Shown: piece by piece, positions 7,046-13,820 of the stretch | Position numbering within the stretch: the stretch's first letter is position 1 | Layout: the number at the start of each line of letters is the position of its first letter | Assembly: GCA_009784565.1 (NCBI GenBank) | Contig: WRBL01000024.1 | Coordinates: 1-34,219 of the forward strand | Reading direction: 5' to 3' | DNA from: Streptosporangiales bacterium | Lineage (GTDB): Bacteria; Actinomycetota; Actinomycetes; Streptosporangiales; Streptosporangiaceae | DNA length: 34,219 nucleotides | The notes under the pieces: model-generated | Database searches by the model: none | Seen by the model: the letters and a program-made list of their open reading frames with translations, nothing else | Told to the model about the DNA's origin: nothing | Translations under genes and position numbers: made by a program

Positions 7046-8094
7046 ACGAAGACTGCCTGAAGCTCACGTCGTACTTCGGCGAGCGCCAGCGGGTCGAGGG
7101 CCGGTTCGCCGCGGACGCGCTACTGGACGCCTACGGGCGGCACGGAGTCGCGGCCAGCATCCTGATGCGCGGGACCGAGGGCTTCGGGGCCAAGCACCTG
7201 CTGCGCACCGACCGGTTGCTCACCCTGTCCGAGGACCTGCCGCTGGTCGCCATCGCCGTCGACACCCGGGAGCGGATCGAGCCCCTGTACGACGAGGTGA
7301 AGCGGCTCACCGGCACCGGCCTGGTCACCCTCGAGACGGCGCGACTGCTCAGCGGGGAAATCGAGCCGGTCAGCGAGCTGACGCCGGGGCCGTCCGGGGA
7401 CAGCATGAAGCTGACCGTCTATCTCGGGCGGCAGGAGCGGACCTACCGGGTGCCGGCCTTCGTCGCCGTCTGCGATCTCCTGCGCCGGCGGGGCATCGCG
7501 GGTGCCACCGCCCTGCTCGGCGTCGACGGGACCGCGAACGGGGCGCGCCGGCGCGCGGCGTTCTTCGGGAACAACGCGGATGTGCCGATGATGGTCATGG
7601 CCATCGGCCCGGCCGGCCGGATCACGAAGGTGCTGCCGGAGCTGGGCGGGCTGCTGCGCCAGCCGCTGCTGTCCCTGGAGCGGGTGCACGTGTGCAAGCG
7701 GGACGGGCAGCGACTCGGGATACCCGGTGACCTGCCGGCCGCCGACGCGGACGCCGGCGGCCGGCCCCTGTGGCACAAGCTCATGATCTACACGTCCGAG
7801 GCGGCGCTGCACGACGGGCAGCCGGTGCACCGGGCCATCGTCCGGCGGCTGCGGGCGGCCGGGACCGCGGGCGCCACCACCCTGCGCGGCGTCTGGGGCT
7901 TCCACGGCGACCACGAGCCGCACGGCGACCGCCTGATGCGGGTCAGCCGGCGCGTCCCGGCGGTCACCACGGTGATCGACACTCCCGGGAAGGTCGCCGC
8001 GGCGTTCGGCGTGATCGACGAGCTCACCGCCGGGCAGGGCCTCGTCACCTGCGAGACCGTCCCGGCCGTGGCCCCGGTCCGGGTTAATTCCTGA
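7042..8094 (+). CDS. Protein with three tandem DUF190 domains
   Basis: This 350-residue soluble protein is built of three copies of DUF190, a PII-like ferredoxin-fold domain often found next to crcB. Copy 1 starts 'CLKLTSYFGERQRVEG' (residues 4-105). Copy 2 starts 'MKLTVYLGRQERTYRV' (from 122). Copy 3 starts 'HKLMIYTSEAALHDGQ' (from about 245). Each copy repeats the 'GxxGATxLRGxxGxG' block and a final 'GLVTxET'-like strand. Single-domain DUF190 proteins of about 110 residues are usual, so the three-in-one arrangement is notable; it could act as a self-contained trimer. The GTG start overlaps the second channel gene. DUF190 has no firmly assigned biochemical role; a link to fluoride response is inferred from context. 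Confidence 0.88.
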   Translation: MNEDCLKLTSYFGERQRVEGRFAADALLDAYGRHGVAASILMRGTEGFGAKHLLRTDRLLTLSEDLPLVAIAVDTRERIEPLYDEVKRLTGTGLVTLETARLLSGEIEPVSELTPGPSGDSMKLTVYLGRQERTYRVPAFVAVCDLLRRRGIAGATALLGVDGTANGARRRAAFFGNNADVPMMVMAIGPAGRITKVLPELGGLLRQPLLSLERVHVCKRDGQRLGIPGDLPAADADAGGRPLWHKLMIYTSEAALHDGQPVHRAIVRRLRAAGTAGATTLRGVWGFHGDHEPHGDRLMRVSRRVPAVTTVIDTPGKVAAAFGVIDELTAGQGLVTCETVPAVAPVRVNS

Positions 8095-8095
8095 T

Positions 8096-8112
8096 CCCCG
8101 CAGCCGCGGGAT
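8096..8112. terminator. Short hairpin between convergent genes
   Basis: CCCGC (8097-8101), loop AGCC and GCGGG (8106-8110) form a 5-bp GC stem just after the DUF190 stop and before the convergent DUF3040 stop. There is no T-tract. Weak candidate for a bidirectional terminator. Confidence 0.3.
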
Positions 8113-8129
8113 GCCGTCCGCGGTTACCG

Positions 8130-8537
8130 CTAATGACGGGCGGGCGTGGTTCTCCTGCGCGCGGGAACCGCCGGATGATGCCCGATCGTCGGACTGACGC
8201 ATGTCATCGCCAGTGACTGGCCGCACGCAGGGTGAGGGCCTTTGGAACCGAAGATAGCCCCCACCGCGATCATCGCGGCCGTGGCCAGCAGCCACACTGC
8301 CAGGCCGATCCGCCGGAAGCGCCGGTACTGCCCCGGGCTCAGTTCAAAGTGCAGCCGGACGCGAAAGCGCCGGAAGAGATCCCGAGGGCCGTTTCGCAGT
8401 TGTTCCCGGTCCGGCATTCCCTCGCCCGCGGACACCCGGCTGAACGCCGACAGTAGCGCGGCTAGTTCCGGGGCGGATTCGGAGAGTCGTATCTCGATCG
8501 CTTTCAGGGCTTTTTGTTCCCGGGCGTTAAGGCTCAC
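8130..8537 (-). CDS. DUF3040 membrane protein
   Basis: This is a 135-residue member of the actinobacterial DUF3040 family. It begins with the family's 'SLNAREQKALKAIEIRL', a short amphipathic helix, and has one clear membrane segment ('IGLAVWLLATAAMIAVGAIF'). The C-terminus is basic and low in complexity. The GTG at 8537 is preferred because GGAGGGG lies 7 bp upstream and it gives the family N-terminus. The function of the family is unknown. The usual family members carry two membrane segments, and this one appears to have a single long one followed by a divergent tail. Confidence 0.8.
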   Translation of the reverse strand: MSLNAREQKALKAIEIRLSESAPELAALLSAFSRVSAGEGMPDREQLRNGPRDLFRRFRVRLHFELSPGQYRRFRRIGLAVWLLATAAMIAVGAIFGSKGPHPACGQSLAMTCVSPTIGHHPAVPARRRTTPARH

Positions 8538-8658
8538 CGCTGGTCCCCTCCGCCGCATCGACAGGGAACGAGATGCGACATATCGCCCTTCACCTGCCCT
8601 ATACGGTGCTCACCACACCAATGGAGCAGAGGCCATTAGCCCGTGACGTGAAAATCGC

Positions 8659-9072
8659 TCAGGCGGGCCACAGGCTGTCCAGGTTGACCACGATGCCTTC
8701 CTGGCTGCTGCGGGCGATGATCACCACCGCTTCCTCGGAGCCGGGGTTTTCCTCGCGGTGCGGCACGTACGGCGGGACGAAGATGTAGTCGCCCGGGCCA
8801 GCCTGGATCTTCACTTCCCGGTCGCCTTCGGCGAACGCGAAGGCCGGGGTGCCCGACACGACGTAGATCGCGGTCTCCGCCTCGCCGTGGTGGTGGTCGC
8901 CGGAGCTGGCCCCGGCCGCGACGTGGGTCTGTCCCATCCAGAGCTTCTGCGACCCGGCGCTCTTGCCCGACAGGGCCTCCCACCGGGTCATCCCGGAGGT
9001 CTGGTTGGTGTCGCCGCTCAGCTCCCCCTTGCGGACGTGGGTCAGCGGCCGGTGCCAGTGGTCCTCGCTCAT
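8659..9072 (-). CDS. Cupin-domain protein
   Basis: This 137-residue single-domain cupin has the metal-binding motif 1 'SSGDHHHGEAETAIYVVSG' (58-74) with His60, His61, His62 and Glu66. Motif 2, 'GPGDYIFVPPYVPHREENP', has His105. It is a small cytoplasmic beta-barrel protein; such cupins include isomerases, dioxygenases and sugar or metabolite sensors, and the sequence does not say which. The ATG at 9072 is chosen because the upstream residues are Arg/Pro-rich and unlike the family. No partner gene is adjacent on the same strand except DUF3040 downstream, 121 bp away. Confidence 0.85.
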   Translation of the reverse strand: MSEDHWHRPLTHVRKGELSGDTNQTSGMTRWEALSGKSAGSQKLWMGQTHVAAGASSGDHHHGEAETAIYVVSGTPAFAFAEGDREVKIQAGPGDYIFVPPYVPHREENPGSEEAVVIIARSSQEGIVVNLDSLWPA

Positions 9073-9288
9073 GCCGCCAATGCTGTCATACCGGCGGAAC
9101 GACCTCACCGCGCCGGCACGGCGGAGGCACGGCGGAGGCATCTACGCAGACAGCGGTCACCGCGGCAGAAAAGTGGCCAAATGGTTATGCGACATGGAAG
9201 ATATTTAGTTTTATTCCGCCCCGAAGGGGGCCAAGATCTTCTCGGTCCCGTCAACGAGGACCAATTCATCGGGGAACGGAGCAGAGCA

Positions 9289-9732
9289 ATGAGCACCCCC
9301 TACCAGCCGTATCCGCAGGGCCAGCCCGAAGGTTACGGGGCGCCGCAGGGAGGCAGCGGCCAGGAAGGCTACCTGCACGGAGCGCCGGCCGGCTTCGGCG
9401 AGGCCATCTCGCTGGGCTTCAAGAACGTCCTGACCTTCAATGGCCGCGCCTCGCGATCCGCCTTCTGGTGGTTTTTCCTCGGCGCCTTCATCATCGACCT
9501 GATCGGCGCCATCATCGGCACGGCGGCCCATGCCACCGCGATCCAGTACATCATCGAGATCCTTGTCGTCCTCGCGACCCTCGCGGTGGCGGTCCGGCGG
9601 CTGCACGACTCCGGGAAGAGCGGATTCTGGTGGCTCATCGGCCTCATCCCGATCATCGGCACGATCACGCTGATCGTGTTCTACTGCCAGGACAGCACCC
9701 CCGGCCCGAACAAGTACGACCAGTACGCCTGA
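9289..9732 (+). CDS. DUF805 membrane protein, first of a tandem pair
   Basis: This 147-residue inner-membrane protein has a short Gly/Gln/Pro/Tyr-rich cytoplasmic N-terminus of about 30 residues. It is followed by a DUF805 domain: 'NGRASRSAFWWFFLG', further hydrophobic segments, the conserved 'AVRRLHDSGKSGFWWL' and a final 'DSTPGPNKY'. Function in this family is unknown. The ATG follows GGAG at 7-bp spacing. The 216-residue-bp-scale gap before it is AT-rich at 9178-9216 and may hold the promoter. The sequence 'GFGEAISLGFKNVL' is shared almost exactly with the next gene, marking a tandem duplication. Confidence 0.9.
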   Translation: MSTPYQPYPQGQPEGYGAPQGGSGQEGYLHGAPAGFGEAISLGFKNVLTFNGRASRSAFWWFFLGAFIIDLIGAIIGTAAHATAIQYIIEILVVLATLAVAVRRLHDSGKSGFWWLIGLIPIIGTITLIVFYCQDSTPGPNKYDQYA

Positions 9733-9745
9733 GAAACCGCCGCGA

Positions 9746-9773
9746 GGCCGGATTCGCCCCGGCGAGTCCGGCC
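9746..9773 (+). terminator. Strong hairpin after the first DUF805 gene
   Basis: GGCCGGA (9746-9752) pairs with TCCGGCC (9767-9773), and the stem continues through a T-G pair into TCGC/GCGA with a CCCG loop. This gives a nearly perfect 12-bp stem 13 bp after the stop codon. There is no T-tract, as is common for actinobacterial terminators. Confidence 0.6.
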
Positions 9774-9780
9774 CGCGCAC

Positions 9781-9809
9781 CGGGCGGCGGCTCACGGGCC
9801 GCCAACCCG
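9781..9809 (+). terminator. Second hairpin between the DUF805 genes
   Basis: GGCGGC (9786-9791), loop TCACGG and GCCGCC (9798-9803) form a 6-bp stem, extended by CGGG (9781-9784) with CCCG (9806-9809). It lies just after the first hairpin and may back up termination. A further 6-bp inverted repeat, AAACGG/CCGTTT, spans 9828-9854 ahead of the second DUF805 gene. Confidence 0.45.
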
Positions 9810-9951
9810 GCTAACCCGCGAGTAACTAAACGGTTCCGCAACGAAAACCCGTTTCCCCTCCGCCCGGCAGTGAACCGCCCCAGAATCGGCAACGTCTTCC
9901 TATAGGGACGGTCTTGTCCTCAGGACCCGGGGAAATTCGGAGGTTTACCGC

Positions 9952-10665
9952 GTGAGCACCCCCTACTCGCCCAACCCGCAGCAGCCGGGCGGATACCCGC
10001 CGCCGGGCGGGTACGGTCAGCCCGGGCAGCCAGGCCCCTACGGCCAGCCGACGCCCCCGCCGGGGCAGCCGGGCTACGGCCAGCCGCCCCAGCCCGCGCC
10101 GTACCCCCAGCCGGGACAGCCCGGTCAGCCGGCCTACGGCCAGGCTCCCGCGTACGGGCAGGCCCCTCCTCAGTACGGCCAGCCCCCGCAGTACGGTCAG
10201 CAGCCCCAGTACGGCCAGGCTCCCCAGTACGGGCAGCCCGCGCCCTACGGGCAGGCCCAGTACCAGCAGGGCGGCGCCCCCGGCGCCCCGGGCGCGGACG
10301 GCTACCTGCGCGGCGCCCCGGTCGGCTTCGGCGAGGCCATCTCGCTGGGCTACAAGAACCTGTTCAACTACAACGGCCGCGCCTCGATGTCCGCGTTCTG
10401 GTGGTCCTACCTGTACGACGTCATCATCTTCTTCGTCGGGTACATCCTGCTCATCGTGCTCGCCATGAGCGGCAGCGCGGCCCTCGGCATCATCGGCGGG
10501 ATCCTGTTCTTCGCGGCCTGGCTCCACCTCATCCTGCGCGTCTTCTCGGTCGGGGCCAGGCGCATGCACGACAGCGACAACAGCGGCTGGTTCATCATCT
10601 GCCCGATCATGAACATCGTCTACGCGTTCACCGCCGGCACCCCGGGCCCGAACCAGTACGGGTGA
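9952..10665 (+). CDS. DUF805 membrane protein with Pro/Gly/Gln/Tyr repeat head
   Basis: This is a 237-residue paralogue of the preceding DUF805 protein. Its first 105 residues are low-complexity repeats of the type YGQ(A/P)P, with about ten copies of 'YGQ', likely a disordered cytoplasmic segment. The DUF805 domain follows: 'VGFGEAISLGYKNLFNYNG', membrane segments at about 140-190, 'GARRMHDSDNSGWFII' and a final 'AGTPGPNQYG'. The GTG start follows CGGAGG at 8-bp spacing. It is separated from its sibling by two hairpins, so each gene may have its own promoter. The repeats resemble those on other actinobacterial membrane proteins and suggest scaffolding, but no function is known. Confidence 0.9.
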   Translation: MSTPYSPNPQQPGGYPPPGGYGQPGQPGPYGQPTPPPGQPGYGQPPQPAPYPQPGQPGQPAYGQAPAYGQAPPQYGQPPQYGQQPQYGQAPQYGQPAPYGQAQYQQGGAPGAPGADGYLRGAPVGFGEAISLGYKNLFNYNGRASMSAFWWSYLYDVIIFFVGYILLIVLAMSGSAALGIIGGILFFAAWLHLILRVFSVGARRMHDSDNSGWFIICPIMNIVYAFTAGTPGPNQYG

Positions 10666-10676
10666 CCTGACCGGAC

Positions 10677-11615
10677 CTAGTGCTCGAAGAGCACGCTGAC
10701 CGACTGGCCGTCGTGCGTCCGGCGGATCGCCTCGGCGAGCGCCGGCGCCACGGACAGCACGGTCAGCTTCGGGTGGGCGAAGGGGACGGGGACCGAGTTC
10801 GTGCAGACGATCTCGGTCACGTCCTCCTCCGCCGCCAGCTTCTCCAGGGCGCTGTCGGCGAACAGCCCGTGCGTGCAGGCCACCCTGATCGACCGGGGCT
10901 CGTAGCCCCGCAGCACCGACAGCAGTTCGGTCACCGTGGTGCCGCGGGCGATCTCGTCGTCCAGGACGATCACGTCCCGGTCCGCCACGTCTCCGATGAT
11001 CGACGTGATCGATACCTTCTCGTCGCTGAACCGCTCCTTCGCCCCGGCGGCGACCGGCACGCCCAGCCGCTTGGCGAAGTGGGCCGCGCCCTTGGCGTAG
11101 CCAAGGTCGGGAGAGAGCACCGTGGTCCGGCTCAGGTCTCCCCGCCGGAAGTGGAAGGCCAGTTCGCGCAGCGCGTGCAGGTGGTCGACCGGCACCGAGA
11201 AGAACCCGTGGACCTCCGGTGAGTGCAGGGTCAGCGTCAGGACCCGGTTGACGCCCGCGGTGACCAGCAGGTCGGCGACGAGCCGTCCGCCGATCGAGAT
11301 GCGCGGCTCGTCCTTCTTGTCCGAACGCGCGTACGCGTAATGCGACATCACCGCGGTGACCCGGGCCGCCGAGGCTCCCCGGGCCGCGTCCGCCATCAGC
11401 AGCAGCTCCACCAGGTTCTCCTGGGCCGGCGGAACGATCGGCTGGATGAGATAGACGTCACGTTCCCGGCAGTTCGCCTGAAGCTGCACTTCGAGGCAGT
11501 CGTTGGCGAAGCGACTGGTCCGCACCGGGCTGCGCGGCACGTCGAGGTGGCCGCAGATCTCGTCGGCCAGCTCCGGGTGCGCGCTGCCGCTGAAGAGGAC
11601 GATCTCGGCGTTCAT
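10677..11615 (-). CDS. Ribose-phosphate pyrophosphokinase paralogue
   Basis: This 312-residue protein is homologous to PRPP synthetase, which makes phosphoribosyl pyrophosphate from ribose 5-phosphate and ATP. Matching features are 'LIQPIVPPAQENLVELLLM' (57-75), 'YAYARSDKKDEPRISI' (93-108) and 'LHSPEVHGFFSVPVDHL' (130-146). The PRPP-binding loop is 'VIVLDDEIARGTT' (215-227) where canonical enzymes have VDDMIDTAGT; the two acids are kept but the rest is altered. The substrate-side 'FANDCLEVQ' replaces the usual FSDGE-V. It is therefore probably a divergent second copy, not the housekeeping enzyme; activity is likely but unproven. It converges on the DUF805 gene with an 11-bp gap. Confidence 0.85.
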   Translation of the reverse strand: MNAEIVLFSGSAHPELADEICGHLDVPRSPVRTSRFANDCLEVQLQANCRERDVYLIQPIVPPAQENLVELLLMADAARGASAARVTAVMSHYAYARSDKKDEPRISIGGRLVADLLVTAGVNRVLTLTLHSPEVHGFFSVPVDHLHALRELAFHFRRGDLSRTTVLSPDLGYAKGAAHFAKRLGVPVAAGAKERFSDEKVSITSIIGDVADRDVIVLDDEIARGTTVTELLSVLRGYEPRSIRVACTHGLFADSALEKLAAEEDVTEIVCTNSVPVPFAHPKLTVLSVAPALAEAIRRTHDGQSVSVLFEH

Positions 11616-11685
11616 GGGTACAACCTTGGCACATCACGCACTCGGGTCACCGTCCCAGCCGGCCGGCGGAGATACTCTCGTAGCC

Positions 11686-12189
11686 ATGGAATCCCCCGCC
11701 ACCAGCGGCACCGCCTCCGCCCCGTCCGGGTCGGCCTGGCGGTTCCTGGCGCAGCCCAAGTGGCTGCTCTGGCATCTCACCATGGTCGTGTCGTTCGTGG
11801 GCATGCTGTGGCTGGGAGACTGGCAATGGCACCGCGCCCTGGGCGGCAACGGGCTGAGCTGGGCCTACGTCTTCGAGTGGCCGCTGTTCGCCGTGTTCGC
11901 CGTGGTGTTCTGGGCCAAGACGGTCCGGGACGAGCTGCGGATCCGGACCGGCAAGATCCCCGATCCGAAGCGGATCCGGGAGCTGGAGGCCGCCGCCGCC
12001 GAGGCCCGCATGCTGGCCAAGATCGACCCGAACCGGCCCAAGGCCATCACCGCGGGTTCGGCGTCCACCGAGCTCGGCATCTCGCAGCAAGAGGACTGGA
12101 ACCAGCCCTGGGCCGAAGACGAGCCCGGGGATCCCGAGCTCGACGATTACAACGCCTACCTGGCGAAGCTTCACCTCGAGGGCAAGTAG
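11686..12189 (+). CDS. Two-segment membrane protein, actinobacterial unknown
   Basis: This 167-residue protein has two hydrophobic segments, 'WLLWHLTMVVSFVGMLWLG' and 'WPLFAVFAVVFWAK'. Between them is a 'DWQWHRA' motif reminiscent of SURF1-like first membrane helices. The C-terminal half is soluble, charged and partly coiled ('RIRELEAAAAEARML'). It sits 7 bp before the DUF3817 gene and is probably co-transcribed with it. This pair recurs in actinobacteria in my recollection, but no function is assigned. A GATACT element (11671-11676) nine bases before the ATG may be the -10 of a short-leader mRNA. Confidence 0.75.
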   Translation: MESPATSGTASAPSGSAWRFLAQPKWLLWHLTMVVSFVGMLWLGDWQWHRALGGNGLSWAYVFEWPLFAVFAVVFWAKTVRDELRIRTGKIPDPKRIRELEAAAAEARMLAKIDPNRPKAITAGSASTELGISQQEDWNQPWAEDEPGDPELDDYNAYLAKLHLEGK

Positions 12190-12196
12190 GAGATAC

Positions 12197-12562
12197 ATGA
12201 AGCGCCTTGTGCTGGCCTACCGGACGATGGCCTACATCACCGGCGTCCTGATCATCGTGCTGGTCTTCGCCGGCGTCCCGTTGCAGTTCGCCTTCGGCCA
12301 GCCTCTCGTCGACGCGATCGTCGGCACCGTGCACGGCTGGCTCTACATCGTCTACGTGATCATCGCGTTCGCCCTGTCGCTGAAGCTCAGGATGCGGACG
12401 CTGTCGCCTCAGGTGCTCATCCTGCTGCTGGCCGGCATCATCCCGGTCGCCACGTTCGTGGTCGAGCGGTGGATGATGCGCACGTACATCGCCCCGGCGC
12501 TGGCCGCCGAGGCCGCCGGCTCTCCGTCCGCGGGCTCCCCGGCCGAGACCGCCCGCCGGTAG
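12197..12562 (+). CDS. DUF3817 membrane protein
   Basis: This is a 121-residue protein with three hydrophobic segments and the DUF3817 pattern: 'YRTMAYITGVLIIVLVFAGVP', 'VGTVHGWLYIVYVIIAFAL' with the conserved HG, and a final 'AGIIPVATFVVERW'. The C-terminal 20 residues are Ala/Gly-rich and probably disordered. TAGGAG lies 6 bp before the ATG. It follows the two-segment membrane protein by 7 bp. The family is found in membrane proteins of actinobacteria and firmicutes and its role is unknown. Confidence 0.88.
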   Translation: MKRLVLAYRTMAYITGVLIIVLVFAGVPLQFAFGQPLVDAIVGTVHGWLYIVYVIIAFALSLKLRMRTLSPQVLILLLAGIIPVATFVVERWMMRTYIAPALAAEAAGSPSAGSPAETARR

Positions 12563-12570
12563 CGCGTCCC

Positions 12571-13170
12571 GTGAGCGGGCACTACTTCGACGCGTCCCCG
12601 GAGGCGGCCCACCGTCCCGGCCAGGTCCGCGTGGTGCTGCCCGACGTGTACCTGGAACTGGCCACGGACTCGGGGGTCTTCTCCCCCGGGCGCCTGGACC
12701 CGGGCACCCGGTTCCTGCTGGAATCCGTGCCGCAGCCGCCGCGGGCCGGCGACCTGCTCGACGTCGGCTGCGGCTACGGCCCGATCGCCTGCACCCTGGC
12801 CCGGCGATCGCCCGGCGCCACGGTGTGGGCGGTGGACGTGAACGAGCGGGCGCTGGGCCTGTGCGCGCGGAACGCGGCCGCCGCGGGCCTGGACAACGTC
12901 CGCTGCGTGAAGCCGGACTCACCTGACCTGCCGCCCGCGTTCGCCGCGATCTGGTCCAACCCGCCGATCCGGATCGGGAAGGCCGCCCTGCACGACCTGC
13001 TGCGGACCTGGCTGGGCCGCCTGGCCCCGGACGCCGCCGCTCACCTGGTGGTCGGCAAGAACCTCGGGTCCGACTCGCTCCATTCCTGGCTGGAGTCCGA
13101 GGGCTGGACGGTGGCCCGCGCGGCGGCCCGGAGCGGCTATCGTCTACTCAACGTGACAAACAGCCGATAA
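12571..13170 (+). CDS. RsmC-like class I SAM-dependent methyltransferase
   Basis: This 199-residue methyltransferase belongs to the MTS/RsmC-like group that modifies guanine in 16S rRNA. Motif I is 'LLDVGCGYGPIACTLA' (62-77), the acidic end of strand 2 is 'VWAVDVNERAL', and the catalytic motif IV is 'WSNPPIRIGK' (128-137). This is the NPP(I/F) signature of N-methyltransferases acting on exocyclic amino groups. It corresponds to the C-terminal domain of enterobacterial RsmC; the N-terminal pseudo-MTase domain is absent, as is usual in actinobacteria. The GTG start lies 8 bp after the DUF3817 gene. A SpoU-type methyltransferase follows, so the two may form an RNA-modification pair. Confidence 0.88.
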   Translation: MSGHYFDASPEAAHRPGQVRVVLPDVYLELATDSGVFSPGRLDPGTRFLLESVPQPPRAGDLLDVGCGYGPIACTLARRSPGATVWAVDVNERALGLCARNAAAAGLDNVRCVKPDSPDLPPAFAAIWSNPPIRIGKAALHDLLRTWLGRLAPDAAAHLVVGKNLGSDSLHSWLESEGWTVARAAARSGYRLLNVTNSR

Positions 13171-13196
13171 TCCCGAACGGATCGTTCCTGCTCCTC

Positions 13197-13757
13197 ATGA
13201 CTACGCCTGCTCCCCCGCCCGGCCCGCCGCGGCAGCTTCGTCCCACCGACGTCAAGCGCCTTAACCGGGACTGGAAGCGCCGCACCGAGGGCCGTGTGTC
13301 CCTCATCCTGGACTCCGTCGCCCAGCCGTTCAACGTGGGCTCGGTGGTGCGGACGGCGGCCGCCTTCGGCGCGGAGAAGCTGTGGCTGTGCGGGAACACG
13401 CCCGACCTGTCCCTGCCCGCGGTGGGCAAGACGGCGCTGGGCACCGACCGGTACCTGACCGTCGTCCGCGAGCACTCCCCCGCCGCCGCGGCCAAGGCCG
13501 CCGCCGAGGAGGGATTCCGGACCGTCGCGGTCGAACTGGCCAACGGCGCCCTGCCGCTGTTCGAGGCGCCGCTGGACGGCGACATCTGCCTGGTGATCGG
13601 CAACGAGGACCACGGCTGCGCCCCCGCGACCCTGGCCGCGGTCCACGCGGTCGCCTACATCCCGCAGCCCAGCCGCGTCGGCTCGTTCAACGCCGCCATC
13701 GCCGCCGGCATCGTCCTGTCCGAGGTCCGCCGCCGCGAGTGGACGGCCGGCGGCTAA
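13197..13757 (+). CDS. SpoU/TrmH-family RNA 2'-O-methyltransferase
   Basis: This 186-residue SPOUT methyltransferase has the three knot motifs. Motif 1 is 'PFNVGSVVRTAAAFGAEKLWL' with Asn46 and Arg52; motif 2 is 'LVIGNEDHGC' (132-141); motif 3 is 'IPQPSRVGSFNAAIAAGIV' (155-173). These bind SAM in the trefoil knot and transfer a methyl group to a ribose 2'-OH of tRNA or rRNA. The protein lacks the N-terminal L30e-like substrate domain of RlmB-type enzymes, so it is of the short TrmH type. The exact target nucleotide cannot be read. No clear ribosome-binding site precedes the ATG. Confidence 0.9.
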   Translation: MTTPAPPPGPPRQLRPTDVKRLNRDWKRRTEGRVSLILDSVAQPFNVGSVVRTAAAFGAEKLWLCGNTPDLSLPAVGKTALGTDRYLTVVREHSPAAAAKAAAEEGFRTVAVELANGALPLFEAPLDGDICLVIGNEDHGCAPATLAAVHAVAYIPQPSRVGSFNAAIAAGIVLSEVRRREWTAGG

Positions 13758-13762
13758 CCGTG

Positions 13763-13814
13763 TTACAGCTGTGACCATATTTCCTTCTATCCCCTTACAG
13801 AAGCTCTGTAGATT
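13763..13814 (+). promoter_or_regulatory. Two palindromes and a possible leaderless promoter
   Basis: ACAGCTGT (13765-13772) and the perfect inverted repeat TACAGA-AGC-TCTGTA (13796-13810) share ACAG/CTGT arms about 31 bp apart. A TAGATT element (13809-13814) overlaps the second palindrome and sits 6 bp before the ATG at 13821, the spacing expected for a leaderless transcript. A factor bound to the palindrome would block this -10 element. The -35 is not obvious. Confidence 0.4.
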
Positions 13815-13820
13815 TCCTTC

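Noticed and set aside
10000-10270. Repeat array in the second DUF805 gene as a CRISPR or mobile repeat
   Set aside because: Units are short, variable and in frame, encoding YGQ-type peptide repeats; there are no spacers.
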